A DNA stretch of 64,000 nucleotides, from positions 186,001-250,000 of the forward strand of contig NZ_WTPY01000005.1 in the NCBI RefSeq assembly GCF_011378905.1, given 5' to 3'. The notes below the pieces were generated by a model. The model did no database searches and was not told the DNA's origin. It saw only the letters and a list, made by a program, of their open reading frames with translations. This DNA comes from Paraglaciecola sp. 20A4 (GTDB lineage Bacteria; Pseudomonadota; Gammaproteobacteria; Enterobacterales; Alteromonadaceae). The position numbers were made by a program, and so were the translations under genes. Below, in pieces: positions 28,434-36,661 of the stretch (position 1 is its first letter; each line of letters starts with the position of its first letter).

Positions 28434-28607
28434 TTAGTGGCTAGTAGAGATTTGGCTTTTAGTGCGAGCGCGAGATAGGCTGCCAATAGCGATGACGAAC
28501 ACGGAAATGCAGGCCGTTAACGAAAAGCTTAATTTATGAATAATTGCATTAACGAGTAAGGTGGCAGGTTGATTCAGCGTCTTGCCTATCGCTTTAAGGA
28601 TTTGCAT
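28434..28607 (-). CDS. Small membrane protein, 57 aa
   Basis: A short protein with one clear hydrophobic helix (about residues 24-46, FSLTACISVFVIAIGS) between a helical N-terminus (MQILKAIGKTLNQPATLLVNA) and a basic tail (LSRARTKSQISTSH). I start at the inner ATG because GGAG stands five bases upstream. It ends ten bases before the PutP remnant and seems part of the same transcript leading into proBA. Small proteins beside sodium symporters sometimes act with them, but no family is recognised here. Confidence 0.55.
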   Translation of the reverse strand: MQILKAIGKTLNQPATLLVNAIIHKLSFSLTACISVFVIAIGSLSRARTKSQISTSH

Positions 28608-28916
28608 TTTATCTCCGTAAATGAATAATGGGTTGTGCACTTATAATTACAGGTCAATTAATTAGTACACGAATCATTATGCTTAATTACTGCCCAAAGA
28701 TCAAATTTAAATCCTGATCATTAAGCCTAATAAGTTACCCTGAAAGGTAAAAACTGTCGTTACTCCAATAGATTTAATCACCTTCAGCATTGATACCCCC
28801 GAAGTTTGTGCCTTATTAATTCAATACAATTTTTAGCATGAGAAAAAGTGCTTTAGGTTGCATTCGAGGGGAAATTTGCTAGGGTTCGCCCGTTACTGAC
28901 AATGCAGGTAAAAAAG

Positions 28917-29414
28917 ATGAGAAAATACGATGAGTTACTGGTGTCATTGCGCCGTGTTATACGAGCGATAGACCTTTACTCAAAAAAACTCAGTAAAGAA
29001 TCTGGTTTAACCAGTCCTCAACTGATCGTTATGCAAGAAATTTTCAACAATGATGATGTGATGGTTAAAGATATTGCTAACCACATCAATTTGAGTTCTG
29101 CCACCGTTACCAGTATTTTAGACCGCTTAGAGGCACGAGGTTATGTAGTACGTGAGCGTTCGACAATAGATAAGCGAAAAGTCGGCGTTAGATTAACAGC
29201 GACAGGTACCAACGCGTTTAATAACGCCCCAACGTTATTACAAGAACATTTTATTAAACGCTTCGAAGCCTTAGATGAATGGGAGCAAACCCAATTGGTA
29301 TCTACAATGCAACGAATTGCTAAAATGATGGATGCAGATTCACTAGACGCAGCTCCGTTACTTCAAGTCGGCCAAATACATCCCCAAAATGCACATGGAG
29401 AGAACCCTAAGTAG
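28917..29414 (+). CDS. MarR-family transcriptional regulator
   Basis: A winged-helix regulator of 165 aa, probably a dimer that binds a palindrome and responds to a small ligand. The HTH spans about residues 50-85 (VKDIANHINLSSATVTSILDRL) followed by the wing ARGYVVRERSTIDKRKVGVRLT, a canonical MarR D-x-R-x wing. I start at ATG 28917 (MRKYDELLVSL) since AGG lies upstream; another ATG exists at 28902. It stands alone, so its targets cannot be read from position. It converges with the SYLF lipoprotein gene. Confidence 0.92.
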   Translation: MRKYDELLVSLRRVIRAIDLYSKKLSKESGLTSPQLIVMQEIFNNDDVMVKDIANHINLSSATVTSILDRLEARGYVVRERSTIDKRKVGVRLTATGTNAFNNAPTLLQEHFIKRFEALDEWEQTQLVSTMQRIAKMMDADSLDAAPLLQVGQIHPQNAHGENPK

Positions 29415-29452
29415 GCGTTCTCCCCAATATTTGACTTAACAACCAAACGTTA

Positions 29453-30025
29453 TTAGTTAAGCTGATCGTCTTTCCAGTACTTAGTCCCTTTCACCGTCGC
29501 TTGTAATGATAAACCGCTCTCAGTTAACTGATATATAGTGATGTTATCGACAGTGACTTCACCACTTTTGGCAGCGCCCTTGTCACCCGCTTTTGCTGCA
29601 GCGTCAGCTTGCGCACCAAACGCCCAACCTTGGTCTACAAAGCGCGACATAACGGCTTCATTATGAAATACAAAAACCGCGCGAAAATCTTTTACGCCAG
29701 CACCTAACCCTAATCCTACTTCAGCCATTTTCATGTACGTTTGCTTGCCAGTTTGATTATCTGTTACCACACCATAACCTCCACCAAAACTGGCTAAAAT
29801 TAAATTTACGTTTGCGTTGTCGAAAACGGCATAACCCGGCGCGCTATTAATTTGTGAACGCACACTGGGCTTAAGTTCAAACAACTCCGTAAGTACCTTA
29901 TCTTTCATAGTTTGAACAGCCTGACGCTTTTGAGTGACAGTGGCATCAGTAGCTGTTGCACAGCCAGCTAACAAAATTAAAGAAAATACAGAAAAAATTA
30001 CTAAAAACAATGACTTATTTTGCAT
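29453..30025 (-). CDS. SYLF-domain (YSC84-like) lipoprotein
   Basis: A 190 aa lipoprotein: signal peptide with lipobox LLAGC (Cys at residue 22), then a SYLF lipid-binding domain. Family features are seen in PGYAVFDNANVNLILASFGGGYGVV near residue 64 and VGLGLGAGVKDFRAVFVF near residue 103. SYLF proteins bind phosphoinositides in eukaryotes; in bacteria they are envelope proteins of unknown role. The 368-base gap upstream separates it from the divergent mlaA-RND pair, which also concerns lipids; joint action is conjecture. Confidence 0.9.
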   Translation of the reverse strand: MQNKSLFLVIFSVFSLILLAGCATATDATVTQKRQAVQTMKDKVLTELFELKPSVRSQINSAPGYAVFDNANVNLILASFGGGYGVVTDNQTGKQTYMKMAEVGLGLGAGVKDFRAVFVFHNEAVMSRFVDQGWAFGAQADAAAKAGDKGAAKSGEVTVDNITIYQLTESGLSLQATVKGTKYWKDDQLN

Positions 30026-30392
30026 AAGTAGTCCTTAAGGAAGCTATAATTAATATTACTTAAGGATAAAGCAATTACCGAACCAATAGTCACAACCGCA
30101 TGATAAATAAAAGATAATTTTAGCAATTTACAAAGTAGAACGAATTTAACGGTCAGCAAACCCTTCGGCCATTCACAGAATCAGTAACTTTGTCGTAATA
30201 GCTAAGTAGTTTTTTCCGATGTGGGGAGCCCCGATGGACTCAAAGAGTTACTTTATCAATTTAAATCAATAATTTAATAGTGGAATAAATCTTGTATCTT
30301 ATTGTTAGCAGCGTTCTGTAGTCGGTGATACATAAAATAAATAACAGCACCTTTTATAGTATTCGCACTTTTAATCCTAGAGGAATAACAGC
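30026..30392. other. Intergenic with structured-looking segment
   Basis: This divergent gap of 367 bases is AT-rich except for 30150-30250. There AGTAACTTTG (from about 30183) could pair with CAAAGAGTTACT (30240-30251) and enclose the palindrome GGGGAGCCCC at about 30223-30232. No ORF is seen. It should also contain the promoters of both flanking genes. Confidence 0.45.
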
Positions 30393-31349
30393 TTGCCTAT
30401 TACACCCATACTGAACAAAATATTCGTCAGCAGCATCTTCTGTGCGACCTTATTTCTAAGTGCTTGTAGCTCTAACACTACGCCACAACCTATACCTAAA
30501 GCTGAAACCACAAACAGTGTGGGTAGTGAGCTGGTAGTAAAAAGCTCTCACGGCACCCAAACGATAGAGCCTACCGTTATTAGTTACGTAGCACCTAACA
30601 GCGAACAGACGACCAAAAATGATACCCAACTGGCATTTGATGATCCTTTAGAGTTTATTAACCGTCCCATTTTCGCATTTAACGATAAATTGTTTGAGTA
30701 CATACTAATTCCTGCCGCAAATGGTTATACAAAGGTAGTTCCCGATCCAGTACGAACCAGTGTTGGACACTTTTTTGGTAATATTCGGGAGCCATTAAAC
30801 GCCTTAAATCAATTATTTCAAGGTGATATCGCTGATAGTGGTAAAAGTGTTGGACGCTTTCTTATCAATTCAACGATTGGGTTACTCGGATTTTTTGATC
30901 CTGCGACCGCGTGGTTTGAGATAAACGAGAATGTGAGCACAATTAACGACACCTTAGTCAATTACGATGTTGGATACGGTAGCTATTTGGTATTACCTAT
31001 TCTGGGTCAATCCGATTTACGTAATGGCTTCTCTACCATTACCGAGTCCATCTTTAATCCTATTCAATACGCTACAGAAAACCCGCAAACGCTGTATATA
31101 CAATCTTACGGGGGTTTCCATGCTTTTGCGCCTCAAGCACCCACCTATGAGAAATTACGCAGCGAAACCGATGATCCCTATGTGTTTTTCCGAAATCTCT
31201 ACATGCAAAGTATGTTGCGCGATCAACAATTCCCTGTCGAAGACACAGGCAATAAGCTTGAACAGCAAGACACTAAGAAGGTGGGTCTCCAGCAAGGCGA
31301 AAATGAGCATAACGTAGATGATGATGCTTCTGCATCACAACCGGAGTAA
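30393..31349 (+). CDS. mlaA: MlaA/VacJ-family outer membrane lipoprotein
   Basis: MlaA is the outer-membrane part of the system that removes misplaced phospholipids. A signal with lipobox LFLSAC gives a lipidated Cys at about residue 25. A low-complexity linker of about 60 residues follows, longer than in E. coli. The family core starts with DPLEFINRPIFAFNDKL near residue 83, with VRTSVGHFFGNIREPLNALNQ and RFLINSTIGLLGFFD after it. The start is TTG, backed by GAGGAA eight bases upstream. An RND exporter gene starts seven bases after its stop, so this copy is likely to work with that pump rather than with an Mla ABC system. Confidence 0.92.
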   Translation: MPITPILNKIFVSSIFCATLFLSACSSNTTPQPIPKAETTNSVGSELVVKSSHGTQTIEPTVISYVAPNSEQTTKNDTQLAFDDPLEFINRPIFAFNDKLFEYILIPAANGYTKVVPDPVRTSVGHFFGNIREPLNALNQLFQGDIADSGKSVGRFLINSTIGLLGFFDPATAWFEINENVSTINDTLVNYDVGYGSYLVLPILGQSDLRNGFSTITESIFNPIQYATENPQTLYIQSYGGFHAFAPQAPTYEKLRSETDDPYVFFRNLYMQSMLRDQQFPVEDTGNKLEQQDTKKVGLQQGENEHNVDDDASASQPE

Positions 31350-31356
31350 GTAATTC

Positions 31357-33786
31357 ATGACTGCATCTATAGCTAACTTTATTATCCGCTATGCCAAGCT
31401 TATTCTGGCTTTATTCGTTATCGCTGGAGGCCTAGCAGCATGGTCAGCGCAACAATTTAAGATTGATGCGTCGGCGGACACTTTATTGATAAAAAACAAT
31501 AAAATGTTTGTGCAAACCCAAGTGATGAATGAGCGTTTTTCGCCACAAGAGTTTATCTTGGTGGCTTATAAGCCAAAAGATCATCCTGTTTTCAGTCAAC
31601 AGTCTTTTAACGATATTCAGCAAATATCTAGCGAAATCAAAACCCTACCACGAGTATCTGAAGTCACTAATATATTAAATGTGCCTTTACTGTCTTTATC
31701 GGGCGAACTAGACCCGGATCTGAAACCAGATCAATTGACCTGGCAGGCCAATCGCTACTCTGCTGACAAAATGCGCGAGGTATTTACTGATCATCCGCTA
31801 TTCACTGATCTGCTGGTAAACAAAGATCAGACGGCTACAGCCATGCAGATTGTATTCAAACCAAATACAGAATTACGAGATATACAGAGTAAGATCATTG
31901 CCATTCAACAAAAGGTTCTTGATGGACAACTAAGCGAACAAGACGAGCAAACGATCGACAAGCTTAAGAAACAAGCTGAGCCCATAGAGGAGCAACTAAA
32001 AAAGGTTCGCCAACAAGAGATTAAGCAGATATACCAGATAATTGAGCCATTTAAAGATGACGCCGACTTATTTTTAGGTGGTGCTTACGTACTTGGTCAG
32101 CAGATGATCGACATAATTCAAAGCGACTTATTAGTATTTGGCAGTGCTATTGGCTTAGCTATTTGTTTGATCTTGTTCGTTCTGTTTAGAAAAATTCGCT
32201 GGGTTGTTCTGCCACTATTGTGCTGTGGATTAAGCGTATTACTAACCGTAGGCTTATTCGGATTACTCGATTTTAGAGCAACGGTTATCTCTTCAAACTT
32301 TATCGCATTGCAGCTAATTCTGACACTTGCGGTAGTGGTCCACTTGATTGTCGAGTTCCGTCAGTTAGAAGAACAAGACAAGGAAGCGAGCCAGCAAAGT
32401 CTATTGCATCAAACATTTATCAATAAATTCAAACCATGCCTGTATGCAGGCATCACGACAAGTGTAGGCTTTGCCTCTCTATTATTCAGCGGTATACAGC
32501 CTGTCGTTAGCTTTGGTTGGATGATGATTGTAGCGATGGGTGTGTCTATCTCTGTCAGCCTATTATTATTTCCTGCGGTGCTAGCATCGTTTAAACGTAA
32601 AGGAGATAGTCATGAAAGTCGTGTCAGCCAATATGTAGTCTCAGCTATTAGTCATTTTACGTTAACAAACCCCACTTTAATTGTGTTAGTTACCCTTGTG
32701 GTAAGTGGCGGTGCCATTTTCGGTATTATGAAACTAAACGTGGAAAACAGCTTTTTAAACTATTTTAAAGAATCGACTCAAGTACGTACTGAATTGGAAT
32801 TTATTGACCGAGAATTCGGCGGCTCTACTCCACTGGATTTGATTTACACAATCCCCGAAAATGAACGTCGCGATGACTTAGTTTTAAGTGCTAAAACGGT
32901 CCAGACTTTGCAAAAAATTCAGCACGTGATGCGTCAATACGAAGCTACCGGCAATATTACCTCTGTGGTTAACTTCACTGAGCTGGCAAAGAAAATAAAT
33001 AAAGGTAAACCACTCACCGAATATGAATTAACGGTTATTTATACATTACTTGATAAATCTCTCACAGAGCAATTATTAGGCGCTTATTTTGACCCTGAAA
33101 ACAATCAGTTGCGTATTAGTACTCGCATTCAAGACAGTACTGTGAATTTCAATCGAGCTGAATTTTTAAAAACCTTCAGAAACGATTTGCAGATGCTTGA
33201 TATCGCACCTGATAGTTATAGCCTGACTAATTTATTTGTGCTTTATCAGGACATTTTACAGCGTTTATTCTCATCACAAATTATGACTTTGGGCTTAGTT
33301 TTCGGTGCCCTCACGTTAGTTTTATTAGTTATATTTCGCTCTATCAAAGTAGCTATTATCGCGGTTATCCCTAACATTTTAACCACCCTAGTAATTTTAG
33401 GTATAATGGGATGGCTAGGAATCGCACTGGACTTAATGACAATCACTATTTCAGCGATTGCCATGGGGATAGCGGTCGATGACACCATTCATTTCGTGCA
33501 TCGATATCTTGAAGAGTTAAATAAAGAAAATACTGATGGCAGTAAAGCGATTAAAAGCACATTCAAGTCCGTGGGTTATGCGCTAATTTATACCACCACC
33601 ATCATTGCTGTAGGCTTTTCATTACTTAGCTTTTCTGATTTCGTGCCCAGTATATTGTTCGGACTATTAACCTGTTTGGCCATGGTGCTAGCTTTTGTAA
33701 CTGATACCACATTACTGCCGGTACTGTTACGAAAATTCGTTCACCCTAAGAGCCAGAAAATGTCACCGGTGAGTGAAAAGGGATAA
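31357..33786 (+). CDS. RND-superfamily (MMPL) exporter
   Basis: A large inner-membrane transporter (809 aa) of the MMPL/HpnN-like RND class. It has a first helix at 10-28, a periplasmic domain of about 200 residues including a coiled coil (QEIKQIYQIIEPFKDD), helices 2-6 (around 255-410), a second periplasmic domain, and helices 8-12 at the end. The proton-relay region in the second half has AISAIAMGIAVDDTIHFVHRYLEE, with its paired Asp residues. Such pumps carry lipids, hopanoids or hydrophobic compounds to the outer membrane. Overlap in function with the MlaA-like lipoprotein just upstream is probable from the tight pairing. Cargo unknown. Confidence 0.9.
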   Translation: MTASIANFIIRYAKLILALFVIAGGLAAWSAQQFKIDASADTLLIKNNKMFVQTQVMNERFSPQEFILVAYKPKDHPVFSQQSFNDIQQISSEIKTLPRVSEVTNILNVPLLSLSGELDPDLKPDQLTWQANRYSADKMREVFTDHPLFTDLLVNKDQTATAMQIVFKPNTELRDIQSKIIAIQQKVLDGQLSEQDEQTIDKLKKQAEPIEEQLKKVRQQEIKQIYQIIEPFKDDADLFLGGAYVLGQQMIDIIQSDLLVFGSAIGLAICLILFVLFRKIRWVVLPLLCCGLSVLLTVGLFGLLDFRATVISSNFIALQLILTLAVVVHLIVEFRQLEEQDKEASQQSLLHQTFINKFKPCLYAGITTSVGFASLLFSGIQPVVSFGWMMIVAMGVSISVSLLLFPAVLASFKRKGDSHESRVSQYVVSAISHFTLTNPTLIVLVTLVVSGGAIFGIMKLNVENSFLNYFKESTQVRTELEFIDREFGGSTPLDLIYTIPENERRDDLVLSAKTVQTLQKIQHVMRQYEATGNITSVVNFTELAKKINKGKPLTEYELTVIYTLLDKSLTEQLLGAYFDPENNQLRISTRIQDSTVNFNRAEFLKTFRNDLQMLDIAPDSYSLTNLFVLYQDILQRLFSSQIMTLGLVFGALTLVLLVIFRSIKVAIIAVIPNILTTLVILGIMGWLGIALDLMTITISAIAMGIAVDDTIHFVHRYLEELNKENTDGSKAIKSTFKSVGYALIYTTTIIAVGFSLLSFSDFVPSILFGLLTCLAMVLAFVTDTTLLPVLLRKFVHPKSQKMSPVSEKG

Positions 33787-34182
33787 CTACATCGCTTAAA
33801 TGCCTAGTTAACTGTCGTGATTCTTCACAGTTTAGTGCATAAATAATAACGAATATAAAAATAATCACTTAAATTCAAATAGTTACAAAGTTGCACGGAA
33901 ATTGCTTTTGAATTTAATAAATAAAGTGCTGAAGAAACAGTTAAAAACACTTTTGCCAAGTTAACGCCTGAAAATCGCCGTTAACTTGCACCCGTTTTCG
34001 CTGGGGCTGGGGTGTTAAAACCCGGATACTGCTACTATCTGGCCCCGGCGAATTCTCTGTTAGAGTGATTTAACTCGTCGCTGTAGAAAAATTTAAAGGA
34101 GTGAATAGGCACACTAGGAATTCGATCACTTAACAGAAAGTAATAAATGATAAAATGGTCGTGTTGTCAGAGACACAAGAAA
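33787..34182. other. Convergent intergenic with several stem-loops
   Basis: No ORF is seen in these 396 bases. Inverted repeats are: AACTGT / ACAGTT (33810-33832), CAAGTTAACG / CGTTAACTTG (33957-33988), and a GC-rich element at 33999-34050. In the last, CGCTGGGGC pairs with GCCCCGGCG and encloses a small GGGT / ACCC hairpin. The GC-rich block stands out from its AT-rich surroundings. It might be a 3' UTR structure, a terminator-like element or an unknown small RNA. Confidence 0.5.
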
Positions 34183-36180
34183 CTAGTCTTTAACTAGGTC
34201 TGTTAGTACCTGCATATTGATTGGTTTTAAAATAAATTTGGAAATGTCGGCTTCCTTCATCTTAGTGTTGTCGGGCTGCTCACCACTTAGAATGACCATT
34301 TCGACTTGCGGTGCGCTCTGACGCAATTCTTTCGCTAAGCTCAAGCCATCTGCATCAGGCAAGTTTAAATCCATTAATACTTTACTCCAGTCGTTTCGCT
34401 GCTTGAAAATATCAACACATTCTTTTCCTGTATGGGCAATATGGACCGATACACCTAAGTTTTTAAGCAATAACGCAGTAATATCAGCCGCATCTACATC
34501 GTCTTCTACCAACAATATATGCTGCTGTTCGCTGCATTTCCCTTGAGATGACTCATCGCTTACTATCTCGTTGGGGGAATCACTATTTTGACTCTGTGAT
34601 TCACTCAGTTGAACAGCTAAATACGAATTGAGCACACTCATCAATGCATCAGGATTGATCGGCTTTTCTAAAACATGGGTAAACCCTTGGGAAATTAATT
34701 GGTCGCGAACTCCTTTCATTGTAGCAGCAGTCATAGCTACCACCGGCGCAGCAATACCGCTTTGGCGTATCTGCTTAATTGCTTCAGATCCGTCCATCAC
34801 TGGCATATGTATATCAATCAATACTAGATCGTAGGGCTGGCCATCATTATGTGCATCCGTTATTTTGTCTAACGCCTCTAAACCATTTTTGCCATATTCC
34901 ACCCGCAGCCCAGTATTTGATACCATATGCCCGACTAGCATACGAATGTCATTGACGTCATCCACCACAAGTACTTTCCCTTGATAACGTGGAGTCTTTA
35001 CGTCTTTAACAACCAATGGCTTCGCATCAAATTTAAGCCGTTCATGGGATACTTCGCTTATATCACCGGTCTGAATATGCGCGGTGAAACAGCTACCAGA
35101 ACCAAATACCGATTCTAACCTCATGTCACCACCCATTTTGGCCACCAACTCGGTACATATAGCCAAGCCTAAACCACTACCACCTTGTCGACGAGATACA
35201 ACGTCAGCCACTTGTTCAAATGGCTTAAACACACTACCCAGTTGTTCTTTGGGGATACCAATACCCGTATCCGATACTGAAAAATAGAGTAATTCAGCAC
35301 CTTGTTGCTTGTCACACCAAAGCCTAAGCGTTACTCCACCTTGCTCGGTAAATTTGATCGCATTACTGATGAGGTTAATCAGTACCTGACGAAAACGGGT
35401 TGCGTCGGTATTGATCTTTAGGGGTAAGGGAGTATCTGAACTGACCGTAAGCCTAAGATTTTTATCTACTGCAGGAATACTCATTAAGGCGTATACGTCA
35501 GCTATTAGCGCATCTAGATTCACTTCGCTGATGTTCAATTCTAGTTTGTCAGCTGCAATTTTTGACAAATCCAGCATGTTATTTAGCAAGCTTAATAAAT
35601 GCTTACTGTTACTCAATACGATCCCAAGCTCAGCATGGGCAGTCTGGCCAATTTGTGAGTCCATCAGTAGCTCGGTATAACCCAAAATAGATGTGAGCGG
35701 CGTACGTAACTCGTGACTAAGGTGAGCTAAAAATCGGTCTTTAGAGCGATTTTCGGCCTCTGCTTTTAAGCGATCAACACGCTCTTTTTCAATCTCGCGA
35801 CGTGCAAGAGCATAACGGATGGCTCTGGCGAAACGACTGCTGTTTAATTCACTTTTAATAATATAGTCAACCGCACCTGCATCCAGTGCGGCCATATCAA
35901 CTTCTTCGTCAGCTTGACCGGTCAACATGATAATAGGGGAAGTAAACCCTGCCTCAATACCCAGCTTTAAAACGCTTAACCCGTTTTCCGCGCCTAACTG
36001 ATAGTCAAGTAAGCAGATATCATGGCGATTTTGTGCCATTTCAGCTAAGGCGTCATGCTGATTAGTCACCCAATCAATCTCAAACTCTAGGGTACTTAAT
36101 TGCTCAATATAATCTCGCGTTAAGATATAATCATCTTCATCGTCTTCGACCAAAAGCAAACGTGAAATTGAATTAGACAT
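34183..36180 (-). CDS. Hybrid histidine kinase: REC - HisKA - HATPase - REC - REC
   Basis: A soluble 665 aa signalling protein with no membrane segment. Domain order: receiver 1 (about 6-120, acceptor Asp in LLDYQLGAENG), coiled-coil linker, HisKA with the H-box FLAHLSHELRTPLTSILG near 150, HATPase (NLISNAIKFTEQ, DTGIGIP, GGSGLGLAIC, to about 380), receiver 2 (about 400-520, LIDIHMPVMDG) and receiver 3 (about 550-660, LMDLNLPDADG). All three receivers keep the Asp and acidic pair. With receivers on both sides it probably works as a phosphorelay hub. It is the last gene of the five-gene operon from 39766, 21 bases after the single receiver. Confidence 0.95.
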   Translation of the reverse strand: MSNSISRLLLVEDDEDDYILTRDYIEQLSTLEFEIDWVTNQHDALAEMAQNRHDICLLDYQLGAENGLSVLKLGIEAGFTSPIIMLTGQADEEVDMAALDAGAVDYIIKSELNSSRFARAIRYALARREIEKERVDRLKAEAENRSKDRFLAHLSHELRTPLTSILGYTELLMDSQIGQTAHAELGIVLSNSKHLLSLLNNMLDLSKIAADKLELNISEVNLDALIADVYALMSIPAVDKNLRLTVSSDTPLPLKINTDATRFRQVLINLISNAIKFTEQGGVTLRLWCDKQQGAELLYFSVSDTGIGIPKEQLGSVFKPFEQVADVVSRRQGGSGLGLAICTELVAKMGGDMRLESVFGSGSCFTAHIQTGDISEVSHERLKFDAKPLVVKDVKTPRYQGKVLVVDDVNDIRMLVGHMVSNTGLRVEYGKNGLEALDKITDAHNDGQPYDLVLIDIHMPVMDGSEAIKQIRQSGIAAPVVAMTAATMKGVRDQLISQGFTHVLEKPINPDALMSVLNSYLAVQLSESQSQNSDSPNEIVSDESSQGKCSEQQHILLVEDDVDAADITALLLKNLGVSVHIAHTGKECVDIFKQRNDWSKVLMDLNLPDADGLSLAKELRQSAPQVEMVILSGEQPDNTKMKEADISKFILKPINMQVLTDLVKD

Positions 36181-36201
36181 GGTTGCCTACTCGCCTCTGG
36201 T

Positions 36202-36660
36202 TCACCCGTTATTCACGGGTAATTCAACAAACTCTACCCAGTATTTGCCGAGCGCGCTCATTAACGCTACTAATCCGTCGAATGTGACAGGTTTAGTAAT
36301 ATATGACGCTGCACCTAGGTCGTAGCCCTTAATCATATCTTCCTCTTGCGCTGACGTGGTCAAGATAACAATAGGAATACTGCGCAGTCCAGGGTCAAGT
36401 TTAATTTGCTGTAATGCTTCTCTGCCATCCATACGGGGCATATTTAAATCTAATAATATAAGGCCCGGTCGCGGGGCGGCGTCCTTATCACTGTACTTGC
36501 CTTCTCGTCGCAAAAATTCTAATAATTCTACACCGTCTTCAACACAGTGTAGCTCATTCAATACACGGCTTTCTCGCAGGGCGTCTTGCGCCAGTAAGCG
36601 ATCATCTTCATCATCATCGGCCATCAATATTACTATCGGTTTTGCTTTTGAATAAGGCAC
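36202..36660 (-). CDS. Single-domain response regulator (Rcp1 type)
   Basis: A receiver-only protein of 152 aa, without an output domain, like the Rcp-type partners of phytochrome and CHASE3 kinases. Seen: the acidic pocket MADDDEDDRLLAQDAL, acceptor Asp in LILLDLNMPRMDGREAL, Thr in IVILTTSAQEEDM and Lys in SYITKPVTFDGL. I start at a GTG (VPYSKAKP) because GGAG lies six bases upstream and it falls just after the kinase stop; the longer frame would run back into the kinase gene. One base separates it from that gene, so coupling is likely. Confidence 0.92.
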   Translation of the reverse strand: MPYSKAKPIVILMADDDEDDRLLAQDALRESRVLNELHCVEDGVELLEFLRREGKYSDKDAAPRPGLILLDLNMPRMDGREALQQIKLDPGLRSIPIVILTTSAQEEDMIKGYDLGAASYITKPVTFDGLVALMSALGKYWVEFVELPVNNG

Positions 36661-36661
36661 T

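Noticed and set aside
30150-30251. Possible cyclic-di-GMP (GEMM) riboswitch
   Set aside because: GCAAACC-like and GGGG/CCCC pieces are there, but the order and the conserved core of the aptamer do not match.
33957-33988. Integron attC-like site
   Set aside because: The GTTAAC-containing inverted repeat lacks the paired core sites and the cassette context.
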